Source of the DNA: 79-D21 sp964521575 | Lineage (GTDB): Bacteria; Synergistota; Synergistia; Synergistales; 79-D21 | DNA: 64,000 bases | NCBI GenBank assembly: GCA_964521575.1 | Contig: CAZFSR010000002.1 | Coordinates: 124,001 to 188,000 of the forward strand | Direction of reading: 5' to 3' | In this document: piece after piece, positions 52,277 to 59,642 of the stretch | How positions within the stretch are numbered: the stretch's first letter is position 1 | Layout of the letters: the number at the start of each line of letters is the position of its first letter | Position numbers and translations under genes: made by a program | The notes under the pieces: generated by a model | Told to the model about the DNA's origin: nothing | Database searches by the model: none | The model's input: only the letters and a program-made list of their open reading frames with translations

Positions 52277-53839
52277 CTATGAAGCGCTTGCCTCTTCCGC
52301 CGCGATGTCGGCTGCCGTGTAATTGTCCACCTTGTGTCCCCAGAGGTTCCCGAAAACAGCCAGGAATACGGCGACAAGGCCGATGGGCAGGATGAGCACG
52401 GCCGCGGAGGGGAAGAACCCGGCCACCAGGTAGCCGATGAAGCTGGCCAGTGCAACCGTCGAAGCGTAGGGGAGCTGGGTCTTCACGTGGTCGATATGGT
52501 CACAGGCCGCCCCCATGGAGGACAGGATCGTCGTATCCGAGATCGGCGAGCAATGATCGCCGAAAAGGCCTCCGCTCAGCACGGCCCCGATGGAAACCAG
52601 CAATGAACCCCCCAGAGCGTGGGCCATGGGGATGCCCAGGGGCATGAGGATGGCAAAGGTTCCCCAGGAACTGCCGGTCGCGAAGCTGATCAGCGCACCC
52701 GTCAGGAAGAGGATTGCCGGCACGCTCCAGCCCGGGACATTGCCCTTGGCAAGCCCGACGATGTAGTTGGCCGTGCCCAGGGTCTTGCAGACCGAACCCA
52801 GTGACCAGGCCAGGACAAGGATCATGAGGATGAACATCATTTCGCCGGCGCCTTTCATGTACATCTTGTAGGCGTCCTTGAGAGTCTTCACCTTGTAGGT
52901 GACCATGAGCGCGATGCAGGACAAGGCGCCGAGGAAATAGCCCGTGCAGAGCGCGGTCCTGAGCATGGGACCGGGAAGCTTCTTGAAGGGGAAACCGAAG
53001 GGAACGAGAAGCCCGATGATACAGGCGAACAGGATGATCAGCGGGACGACGATCATGGAAGCGCGGGCCTTGGCGGCGCCGGGCTCTTCCTCGATGTCGG
53101 TGAAGACGCGGGAGATGTTGGCCTCGGGCCAGTAGGGCATGCCGGTCTCCCGGGTCCGTTTCTCGGCCTTGTACATGGCTGAGAACTCGAAACCGAGGAA
53201 GGCCACCAGGGGAACCATGGCCAAGGCCCCAAGAGCGTAGAACTGGAACGGGATCGCCTGGAGGAAGACCGTCCACTCCGATTCGGCGATGTTGAGTGCC
53301 GCGTATTCTTTCTGGATCAAGCCCTGGATGTAGATACCCCAACCGATGAAAGGAACCAGGATACAGACCGGCGAGGCCGTCGTATCGAGCAGCCAGGCGA
53401 GCTTTTCCCGGCTGACCCGCATCCGGTCGGTGACGGGCTGGAAGATGGAGCCGACGAGCATCGGGCTCGCCGAGTCCGAGAAAAAGACGATGATGCCGGC
53501 AAGCCAGGTTGCGACCTGGGCCTTCGCACGGCTGCTGATCCAGGTCACGGATTTCTCCGCGAAGGCCCTGGCGCCTCCGGAATAAGTGACCACACCGACG
53601 AAGCCACCGATGAAGACCATCATCACCAGGAGGTTGGAATTATAGCTGTCGGCCGCCTGGACGAGGATGTACTCCTTGATGACGGCGACGATCGCCGTCA
53701 TCGGGTTCCAGTGGTAAACGGCCAGCATCCCGATAAAGCTGCCTGCAAACAGGGCGACGAGGACGTTCTTGTACTTCATGGCCAGGATGACGGCCACGAG
53801 TGGAGGAAGGATCGAAAGAATGCCGTAGTTCTCCATCAT
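52277..53839 (-). CDS. NhaC-family Na+/H+ antiporter-like transporter
   Basis: 520 aa, about 12 helices. NhaC/arsenite-ArsB-like superfamily features: LLVMMVFIGGFVGVVTYSGGARAFAEKS, FFSDSASPMLVGSIFQPVTDRMRVSREKLAWLLDTTASPVCIL and SWGTFAILMPLGIPMAHALGG and HCSPISDTTILSSMGAACDHIDHVKTQLPYA. Members exchange Na+ for H+ or for metabolite pairs (malate/lactate, amino acids). With a GntR regulator upstream and saccharopine dehydrogenase downstream, an amino-acid-linked transport role is plausible. Confidence 0.9.
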   Translation of the reverse strand: MMENYGILSILPPLVAVILAMKYKNVLVALFAGSFIGMLAVYHWNPMTAIVAVIKEYILVQAADSYNSNLLVMMVFIGGFVGVVTYSGGARAFAEKSVTWISSRAKAQVATWLAGIIVFFSDSASPMLVGSIFQPVTDRMRVSREKLAWLLDTTASPVCILVPFIGWGIYIQGLIQKEYAALNIAESEWTVFLQAIPFQFYALGALAMVPLVAFLGFEFSAMYKAEKRTRETGMPYWPEANISRVFTDIEEEPGAAKARASMIVVPLIILFACIIGLLVPFGFPFKKLPGPMLRTALCTGYFLGALSCIALMVTYKVKTLKDAYKMYMKGAGEMMFILMILVLAWSLGSVCKTLGTANYIVGLAKGNVPGWSVPAILFLTGALISFATGSSWGTFAILMPLGIPMAHALGGSLLVSIGAVLSGGLFGDHCSPISDTTILSSMGAACDHIDHVKTQLPYASTVALASFIGYLVAGFFPSAAVLILPIGLVAVFLAVFGNLWGHKVDNYTAADIAAEEASAS

Positions 53840-53878
53840 TGTTCACTTCCCTTTCCGTCTCTTGAATTTGCACAACCA

Positions 53879-53892
53879 CCGGTTTGAACCGG
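53879..53892. promoter_or_regulatory. Inverted repeat upstream of nhaC
   Basis: CCGGTT-TG-AACCGG, a perfect 6-bp inverted repeat about 40 bases upstream of the NhaC start. It could be an operator for the neighbouring GntR protein or a small hairpin. The rest of the 129-base gap is featureless. Confidence 0.35.
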
Positions 53893-53968
53893 ATCTACCC
53901 TTGATGCCCTTCCCACCTTCTTTCTTCCCGGGTTCACGTCCGCCGCTCAGCTGGGCCAGCCAGTCTCC

Positions 53969-54649
53969 CTAAAAGGAAAAAACCCGCCTGGTGATCGTCT
54001 GGTACGTGGACTGGATGTGCTCCTTCATCACGGACTCCGCGAGGGCGGAATCCCGCGACGCGATGGCCTCGACGAGGCGCGCGTGCTGCCTGCAGCTCTG
54101 GGATTTCTCCGGGTCCCTCAGGGGGGGTTCCTGGCCGCCGGGCCTGATGTAGAACCGGTCAAAGAAGAAGATGTAGAGCTCGGCCCTCCAGAATGCCTGT
54201 CGAATGAACCTCTCCAGGTAGTCGTTCCTCGAGAGGGCCCCGATCCCGAGATGGATCTGCTGGTTGATCTTCGTGTAGGGCTCCATGCTTCCCTCTGCGT
54301 AGAGCTTCCGTTCCTCCTCGAGGAGCTTCTGGAGAGCGTCGATGTCGGCCGCTGTCGCCAGTTTTGCCGCGGCCGCCGCGGCCCGGCCCTCGAGAAGGGT
54401 CCTGACGCTGAAGACGGATTCCATGTCGGACGGGGTGATTTTCGGGATCAGGCAGCCCTTGTTGTCCTGGTTCTCAAGAAGTCCCTCGGCAATCAGTTTC
54501 CGGAGGGCATTCCTGACGGGGGTTCGGCTCAAGCCCAGCTCCTGTGCGAGCTCCGCTTCCACGAGGCGGTCACCTGGAGCGTATTTCTGGGAAAGGATGA
54601 GCGTGATGATATCCCTGTGCGCCCGATCTTCGGCAGAAATCCTGGGCAT
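53969..54649 (-). CDS. GntR-family regulator (FCD domain)
   Basis: About 226 aa. Winged helix with DIITLILSQKYAPGDRLVEAELAQELGLSRTPVRNALRKL (the region's key pieces APGDRL, SRTPVRNAL) and an FCD effector domain with QIHLGIGALSRN and HARLVEAIASRD. The start is ATG 54649 after AAAAAGGAG; the longer frame from 54697 begins inside the promoter. Upstream of nhaC on the same strand and divergent from an MFS carrier; it likely regulates both. Confidence 0.9.
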   Translation of the reverse strand: MPRISAEDRAHRDIITLILSQKYAPGDRLVEAELAQELGLSRTPVRNALRKLIAEGLLENQDNKGCLIPKITPSDMESVFSVRTLLEGRAAAAAAKLATAADIDALQKLLEEERKLYAEGSMEPYTKINQQIHLGIGALSRNDYLERFIRQAFWRAELYIFFFDRFYIRPGGQEPPLRDPEKSQSCRQHARLVEAIASRDSALAESVMKEHIQSTYQTITRRVFSF

Positions 54650-54688
54650 CCTGTTATTCTCCTTTTTCACTAAGTCGTATCCCGCTTC

Positions 54689-54706
54689 GTATCTCACAGA
54701 AGATAC
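54689..54706. promoter_or_regulatory. Putative GntR operator (GTATCT-N6-AGATAC)
   Basis: Perfect 6-bp inverted repeat GTATCT CACAGA AGATAC overlapping the -10 and start site of the gntR promoter. The spacing and symmetry suit an FCD-type dimer, and its position implies autorepression. Confidence 0.6.
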
Positions 54707-54731
54707 TAAATTTTCGGGACGAGGCTGTCAA
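54703..54731 (-). promoter_or_regulatory. Consensus sigma-70 promoter of gntR (and perhaps nhaC)
   Basis: Minus-strand TTGACA, 17-base spacer, TAGTAT. The -35 box lies only 59 bases from the divergent MFS start, whose own -10 may be TAGAAT at 54753-54758. Confidence 0.8.
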
Positions 54732-54789
54732 GACAGGGGAAAGCCGTTCCGGTAGAATGAACCCGCAAGGGTTGCAAGGAGAGGTCCTC

Positions 54790-55953
54790 ATGACGAAGGA
54801 AGGCCGTACGGTCCTGGGGCTGGCGCAAGGGTACACCGCCATCTTCGGGTTCTCGAACGTTTATTACCTGCTGGGAATTTACCTGGCGATGAAGGGAATG
54901 GCCACTCCGGCGCAGATCGGGTGGATCATCGGGGCCTTCTACGCGGCCCAGACCTGTTGCCGGCCTTTCGCCGGGAACGTCGTCGTCCGGCTGGGTTTCC
55001 GGAAAACATTCCTGGCCGGTTCGCTTCTCTGCCTTGCCGGGAGCACGGCCTTCGCCCTGACCGGCCCGAGTTTCCGGTGGCTCCTCTTCTGGAGGGTCCT
55101 GATGGGCGTCGGGTCGGGCCTTTATGTCGTGGCCCTCACGACCTACCAAACCTTGGGAATTCCCGACTCGATCCGCGGCTCCGCCTTTTCGCTCATCTCG
55201 GCCGGCGGAATCGTCCCCCTGGTGACCTTCGTCCCGCTGGCGGACTTTTTCCTCAAAAGAGGCTGGGGCTTTTCGTATGCCTGGCTTGTTCCGCTGCTCA
55301 CCCTCTACGCCCTTGCCTGCGGGATGCGGCTGCCCGAGATCGAAATCCCGCAAAGGGAAGACGATGGAAGGGACTTCAGCCTGCCGGGCCTGGCGGGAAA
55401 ACCCGGAATAAGGGTCCTCCTCGTGTCGGTCACCGTCTTCTCGATGACGGACGCCTGCCTTTTGGCGATCGGTGGTATCGCTTCCGAGCGGGGACTCATC
55501 CCCTCTCTATTCCTGACCGCCAACGCCGTGATCGGGCTTCTGGTACGGATTGGCGGCCGGAAAATCCTGGACGTCCTCCCCCGCCGGCAGATGGCCGCCC
55601 CCGCGATTGCCGTCACCTCCCTGGGGCTGTTCGCCGCCACCTTTGCAGGAGGAAACGCCTCCTATGCGCTCTGCGGGGTCCTCTTCGGGTTCGCGATGGG
55701 GCTCGGCTTTCCCCTGCACATGGCCCTGATCGGGGACGTGGCCCAACCCCACCATAGGGCCGGGGTTGCCTCGCTCGTCTGGTTTTCCATGGGAGCCTGC
55801 TTCTTCGCGGTTCCCATCCTTCTCGGAAACCTCGCCGGGATCCTTGGGACCACCGGGGCTTTCCGAGCGCTCACTCTCGCGCTTCTCGCCTCATCCTCCG
55901 GCGTCTTCCTGCTCTGGAATCCCCGTTATTCCTTCCGCTGGCCGCACTGGTAG
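54790..55953 (+). CDS. MFS transporter
   Basis: 387 aa, 12 membrane helices. Loop 2-3 motif is seen at AGNVVVRLGFRKTFLAG (GxxxDRxGRR-like) and ARR-type second-half motif at VRIGGRKILDVLPRRQ. The start is ATG 54790 after AAGGAGAGG; the earlier ATG 54757 overlaps the likely -10. It converges with the rhomboid gene, their ends overlapping by 28 bases. Substrate unknown; regulation by the adjacent GntR is likely. Confidence 0.88.
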   Translation: MTKEGRTVLGLAQGYTAIFGFSNVYYLLGIYLAMKGMATPAQIGWIIGAFYAAQTCCRPFAGNVVVRLGFRKTFLAGSLLCLAGSTAFALTGPSFRWLLFWRVLMGVGSGLYVVALTTYQTLGIPDSIRGSAFSLISAGGIVPLVTFVPLADFFLKRGWGFSYAWLVPLLTLYALACGMRLPEIEIPQREDDGRDFSLPGLAGKPGIRVLLVSVTVFSMTDACLLAIGGIASERGLIPSLFLTANAVIGLLVRIGGRKILDVLPRRQMAAPAIAVTSLGLFAATFAGGNASYALCGVLFGFAMGLGFPLHMALIGDVAQPHHRAGVASLVWFSMGACFFAVPILLGNLAGILGTTGAFRALTLALLASSSGVFLLWNPRYSFRWPHW

Positions 55954-56633
55954 ACATAGCGCAGAGGAGACCTGCGGCTGCACCTGAAAAGAGGCATCAG
56001 GACCATTCCCGCCACGAAACCTCCTGCGTGCGCCCAATAGGCCACCCCTCCGCTTTCCGTACCGACCCCGAGCTGGGAAACCCCGCTGAAAAGCTGCATG
56101 ACAAACCACAGCCCCAGCACGACCACCGCCGGAACCTGGACGGTGAAGAAAAAGAAGAGGAACACGGGAACAAGGAGGATGACCTTCGCCTTCGGGTAAA
56201 GAAGGAAATACGCACCCAGGACCCCGGCGATCGCTCCGCTGGCCCCGATGGTCGGAAAGCCCGACCCCGGCTTCAGGAGCACTTCCGCCAGGCTGGCGGC
56301 CAGCCCGCAAAGCAGGTAGAAGACCAGGAACCCGGCGTGTCCCATCCGGTCCTCGACGTTGTTCCCGAAAATCCAGAGGTAAAGCATGTTCCCTATGAGG
56401 TGGAACCAGCCGCCGTGCAGGAAGAGGGAGGTGAAAAGAGTCAGGAGGACCATTGGATCCCCGCTCCAGGCGCTCACCGCCCGGGGCGTGACCCCCCAGG
56501 TGAGGATCAGTTCCCTGAGCTCCGCCTGCGGGAGGCTGAGCTGGAAGAGGAAGACCAGGACATTCAGGCCGATCAGGACATAGGTCAGGAACGGGAAGCG
56601 TTCGCCCGGGACATCGTCTCCGATCGGGATCAA
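55926..56633 (-). CDS. Rhomboid-family intramembrane serine protease
   Basis: 235 aa, six or more helices. Catalytic Ser in IGASGAIAGVLGAY, His in AYWAHAGGFVAGM, and the HGGWFHLIGNMLYLW loop with conserved His/Asn. The start is TTG 56633, sharing TTGA with the stop of the SDH protease gene. Cytosolic N-terminus is short. It could cleave membrane-anchored substrates; coupling to a second membrane protease suggests sequential cleavage. Confidence 0.92.
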   Translation of the reverse strand: MIPIGDDVPGERFPFLTYVLIGLNVLVFLFQLSLPQAELRELILTWGVTPRAVSAWSGDPMVLLTLFTSLFLHGGWFHLIGNMLYLWIFGNNVEDRMGHAGFLVFYLLCGLAASLAEVLLKPGSGFPTIGASGAIAGVLGAYFLLYPKAKVILLVPVFLFFFFTVQVPAVVVLGLWFVMQLFSGVSQLGVGTESGGVAYWAHAGGFVAGMVLMPLFRCSRRSPLRYVYQCGQRKE

Positions 56634-57514
56634 CGGTCCTCGCCCCCGCGGAGGAGACCCATGAGCCCCCGGGCCTTCCGGGGGCCTTTCGGCCCCTCGT
56701 AGGGCATCGGGATATACATGACGGAGGGCCTCATGGCCGCCTGCTGCGGGTAGAGCATCATGAGCGCGTAGACCTCCTCCGGCATGTTCGTGTCGGCCGG
56801 GAACCCCATCTCGATGGCTTCCTCGGCGCCGATCGGGTAATCATGGGTCCAATTGCCGAGGGTCAGCTTGTCCGCCAGGGCCACCGCCTTCTCCTTTTCC
56901 ATCCCGTTCGCCGTCGTGATGGTGACGACCGTCTCATGAACCTGCCGGATGGCCTTTCTCGAGATGTCGGCGAAGATGAGCGTTTGGTCGTCAATCTCGT
57001 TGATGTCCTTCTGCTCCAGGACCTTCAGGATGGACGCCGCGGGCATCTGCCCGAGCTGCGGATCAACGGGGCCGAGCACCGCGTTCGGGTCCATGACGAT
57101 GCGGTCGGCCGCCAGGGCGAGCAGCGTCCCGCCGGACATGGCATAATGAGGGACGAAAACGGTCACGGGAGCCTCGTGCCGGATAAGGGCGCATGCAATC
57201 TGTTCCGCTGCAAGGACAAGCCCTCCCGGGGTGTGAAGGACCAGGTCGATGGGAAGGTCCGATGGGGTCAGCCGGATCGCCCGAAGGATCTCCTCGGAAT
57301 CGTCCACATTGATGTAGCGCGAAACGGGAATCCCCAGGAAGGAAACCGTTTCCTGCCGATGGATCAGCGTGATCACCCGGGAAGAACGTTTTTTCTCCAG
57401 CCTCATCAGAACCGACCGTCTCTGCGATTCCAGGAGCTTCTGCCGGAATACCGGTGTCAGCATGCTCGCAAGGATGAAAAACCAGAACAGCCAGGAAAAA
57501 TTCAAACTCAACAC
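56630..57514 (-). CDS. Membrane-anchored Clp-fold serine protease (SDH proteinase family)
   Basis: 294 aa. N-terminal hydrophobic anchor (FSWLFWFFILASMLTPVF) and a ClpP/crotonase-fold domain: LVLHTPGGLVLAAEQIA, HYAMSGGTLLALAADRIVMDPNAVLGPVDPQLG (nucleophile Ser in AMSGG). This is the SppA-related serine dehydrogenase proteinase family (SDH_sah). It is translationally coupled to the rhomboid gene downstream. Likely membrane-protein quality control. Confidence 0.88.
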   Translation of the reverse strand: MLSLNFSWLFWFFILASMLTPVFRQKLLESQRRSVLMRLEKKRSSRVITLIHRQETVSFLGIPVSRYINVDDSEEILRAIRLTPSDLPIDLVLHTPGGLVLAAEQIACALIRHEAPVTVFVPHYAMSGGTLLALAADRIVMDPNAVLGPVDPQLGQMPAASILKVLEQKDINEIDDQTLIFADISRKAIRQVHETVVTITTANGMEKEKAVALADKLTLGNWTHDYPIGAEEAIEMGFPADTNMPEEVYALMMLYPQQAAMRPSVMYIPMPYEGPKGPRKARGLMGLLRGGEDR

Positions 57515-57596
57515 CCCCTTGCGTTCATCTTGTCATCATCCGGCGATCCTCGCAACCTCCAGCCCTCTTCAAAATCAACGGCATGCAGTATCCAGT

Positions 57597-57625
57597 TTGA
57601 CACGAAAGCAGCCCTCCGGTACAAT
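57597..57625 (+). promoter_or_regulatory. Consensus sigma-70 promoter of the leader/attenuator
   Basis: TTGACA, 17-base spacer, TACAAT: five of six -10 bases match and the -35 is perfect. Predicted start near 57632 gives a 44-base untranslated leader before the small open frame. Confidence 0.85.
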
Positions 57626-57675
57626 TCCCGAAATTCATTAAAAACTGGGCTTGACCCGGAAGGAGGAGACGCCAG

Positions 57676-57768
57676 ATGAAGGGCTTCAACGCTTTGAACA
57701 ACGGACTGCTCGTCGTCGTAGCCCTGATTATTAGCCGCGGGTCCCCTCCTGGGGTGGCCGGCGTCTAG
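57676..57768 (+). CDS. Branched-chain-type leader peptide, 30 aa
   Basis: Too short for ordinary calling, but preceded by AAGGAGGAG with a seven-base spacer. Residues 11-19 read LLVVVALII, encoded in part by codons rare in this GC-rich genome (GTA, ATT, ATT), followed by SRGSPPGVAGV; E. coli leuL ends in a similar RGRPVGG. Codons after the regulatory run contain CGGGTCCC (57738-57745), complementary to the 5' arm of the terminator 50 bases further on. This is the classic layout of a Leu/Val/Ile attenuator. No ilv or leu gene follows. Confidence 0.72.
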   Translation: MKGFNALNNGLLVVVALIISRGSPPGVAGV

Positions 57769-57789
57769 GCGCCGTCGACCGCATACCCA

Positions 57790-57826
57790 GGCCGGGACCC
57801 GAAAAATTCGGGTCCCGGCCTTTTTT
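57790..57826 (+). terminator. Strong intrinsic terminator (attenuator)
   Basis: 14-bp perfect stem GGCCGGGACCCGAA with its complement, a three-A loop, then six T. The eight bases CGGGTCCC of its 3' arm also occur in the leader-peptide coding region, which could therefore pair with the 5' arm as an antiterminator. Confidence 0.92.
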
Positions 57827-57935
57827 CGTTTCGAAGGGAGGGAAGGGAACCAGGCCTGAAAGGGTTGAGACGAAAGTTCGAAAAAAGCGGCCTAATCAGA
57901 TGAAAAAGCCGATCATACAGAAAGGGGAGAGAACC

Positions 57936-58103
57936 ATGTTGAACGAAAAACTGATCTTCCAGGCATTGAGAAGAGCGGAGAACCACCCGTCGAACACCCT
58001 TGCGGACGAACTTGCGCAGTTCCAGGAAAAGCCCGCCGAGCACCGCCGAGGGATCCCCTGGTCCTGGCTGGCCTTCCGCGGCCCCTTCGAGGGCTACCGG
58101 TAG
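57936..58103 (+). CDS. Small protein or aromatic-type leader peptide, 55 aa
   Basis: ATG 57936 with AAAGGGGAGA upstream. The first 38 residues are helical and charged (NEKLIFQALRRAENHPSN..ELAQFQEKPAEHRR); the last 17 are GIPWSWLAFRGPFEGYR with two Trp, two Phe and one Tyr. The codons for RGPF contain CGCGGCCCC (58077-58085), an exact complement of GGGGCCGCG in the 3' arm of the following terminator. It may be a real microprotein or a leader peptide reading aromatic codons. Confidence 0.6.
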   Translation: MLNEKLIFQALRRAENHPSNTLADELAQFQEKPAEHRRGIPWSWLAFRGPFEGYR

Positions 58104-58134
58104 AAGCGGACTCCTCCCTGCAGCAAGGCAAGCC

Positions 58135-58179
58135 GCGCGGCCCGATTCATCCGAAAGGGATCGGGGCCGCGCTTTTTTT
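58135..58179 (+). terminator. Intrinsic terminator after the 55-aa open frame
   Basis: Stem GCGCGGCCCGAT/ATCGGGGCCGCGC with one bulged G and a 13-base loop, followed by seven T. It lies 31 bases after the small gene and about 100-125 bases before the HD-GYP gene. Confidence 0.9.
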
Positions 58180-58304
58180 GTCCTCCTCCCATTCTTTGTC
58201 GCGGTGAATTGCAAACGGGCGAATGTTGCCTTAAGATGAAGGGTACCCACAAGGCAGGTTAAACGGAGGCGATTCCCCTGGGCGGTGCGGAAAAAACGCA
58301 GCAA

Positions 58305-59315
58305 GTGGAAACCGGCTTGTTCGACCGTTTATTCGAAACGCTCCCGGAAGGAACCGTCCTCTGCGACTCGAAGCGAGTCGTCAGGATGGTGAACGCAGAA
58401 TTCTGCCGCATCTTCGGCTACGACGAAGCCGAAATCCTGGGCCGGCCGCTCGATGACCTCGTCATACGGACACCCCAAATGGCCCTTCACTCGGGATCCC
58501 TTTGGTCCGGCATTCTCGAAAACGACCGGATCCTGGCCGAAGCCCCCCGTTCCCGCAAGGATGGTTCGCTCATTTTTGTCTCCATCATGGGGGTCCCTCT
58601 CAACCTGGGGGCTTCCGACAGGGGATCCTTCTGGATCTACCGCGACATCAGCCGGCAAAAGGAAACGGAAAACGAGCTTTGCAGGGCCGCCGAAGCGCTA
58701 TCGCAGAGCGTCGGCAAACTGGACCGGCTCCTGGAACAGACGATCGGCCTGCTCTCGATGACCATCGAGAAAAGGGATCCCTACACGGTGGGACACCAGA
58801 AAAAGGTCGCCCAGCTGGCAAGGGCCATCGGCAAACGGCTGGGCCTCGATGAAGGCTTCTGTCACAGGCTATTCCTGACCTCTCTTGTCCACGACATCGG
58901 CAAGATCTCCATCCCGGCGGAAATCCTGACCAAGCCCTATTCGCTGACGGCAATCGAGAGGAACCTTCTTGAAACCCACAGCCGGAGCGGATACGAGATC
59001 CTGGAACAGGTCGATTTCCCCTGGCCCCTGGCGAAAGCCGTGCTGCAGCACCACGAACGGATCGACGGTTCAGGCTACCCGGATAGGCTCAAGGGAGACG
59101 AGATCCTGCTCGAGGCCCGCATCCTCGCCGTTGCGGACGTGGTCGAGGCCATCTCGGCCGACCGCCCCTACAGGGCAGCCCTCGGATCCAGAGTGGCACT
59201 CGACGAGATTCGTTCAAGCCGGGGAAAACGATTCGACCCCGATGCCGTCGATGCCTGCCTTGCCGTTTTTGACGAAGGTTTTCGTTTCGACGGGCCGGGG
59301 TGCGTGTTCAACTGA
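58305..59315 (+). CDS. PAS-HD-GYP cyclic-di-GMP phosphodiesterase
   Basis: 336 aa as called. A PAS domain (about 8-120, with VNAEFCRIFGYDEAEILGRPL) is followed by an HD-GYP domain (145-320): SLVHDIGKISIP, HHERIDGSGYP and ADVVEAISADRPYR, all metal ligands and the GYP motif present. Soluble. GTG 58305 has no ribosome site; an in-frame CTG at 58278 lies eight bases after GGAGG and may be the true start. It stands after the two leader/terminator units. Confidence 0.88.
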   Translation: METGLFDRLFETLPEGTVLCDSKRVVRMVNAEFCRIFGYDEAEILGRPLDDLVIRTPQMALHSGSLWSGILENDRILAEAPRSRKDGSLIFVSIMGVPLNLGASDRGSFWIYRDISRQKETENELCRAAEALSQSVGKLDRLLEQTIGLLSMTIEKRDPYTVGHQKKVAQLARAIGKRLGLDEGFCHRLFLTSLVHDIGKISIPAEILTKPYSLTAIERNLLETHSRSGYEILEQVDFPWPLAKAVLQHHERIDGSGYPDRLKGDEILLEARILAVADVVEAISADRPYRAALGSRVALDEIRSSRGKRFDPDAVDACLAVFDEGFRFDGPGCVFN

Positions 59316-59348
59316 CCTTTTCATCAGTAGAGGAACGGGGGAAGGAAG

Positions 59349-59642
59349 ATGTCCGGGATCTTTTCCGCAGAAGTTGTCAGGGATGCCTTTCTCAGGGCAA
59401 GAGGACGTTGCGAATGCATGCTGCTCGATTGCAAGGGGCACGGACGCAGTCCCCTGACCCTTGCAAAGGGGGACAGCCGGTGTTCGCGGACATTCTTTTT
59501 CCCGGAGCGGGGGGAAAAATGGGTCGCCCGCCCCATCAACCCCGCTGGCCCCCTCACGGCCGACAATTGCAGGATCCTGTGCCTGCAATGCGCAAGGGCG
59601 ATTGATGAAAGCGGCTTACGCAAGAGCGAAACGGGGGAATGA
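59349..59642 (+). CDS. Small HNH-like zinc protein lacking catalytic histidines
   Basis: 97 aa. Cys/His pattern RCECMLLDCKGHGR (Cys21, Cys23, Cys28, His31), Cys45, and NCRILCLQCA (Cys78, Cys81) follow the order of an HNH endonuclease zinc fold. Where active HNH proteins have His-His after W-x-A, this reads WVARPINPAGPLT, so the catalytic His is replaced by Arg/Pro. It probably keeps a structural zinc but not nuclease activity. Ribosome site GGGGGAAGGAAG is adjacent to the ATG. Confidence 0.68.
   Translation: MSGIFSAEVVRDAFLRARGRCECMLLDCKGHGRSPLTLAKGDSRCSRTFFFPERGEKWVARPINPAGPLTADNCRILCLQCARAIDESGLRKSETGE

Noticed and set aside
57676..57826. Interpretation as a simple terminator of a divergent or upstream gene
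   Set aside because: The upstream protease gene is on the other strand; the near-consensus promoter, ribosome site and leader codons explain the region better.
57827..59315. Search for ilvBN, leuA or trp genes downstream of the attenuator-like units
   Set aside because: None present; the only large gene is the PAS-HD-GYP protein.
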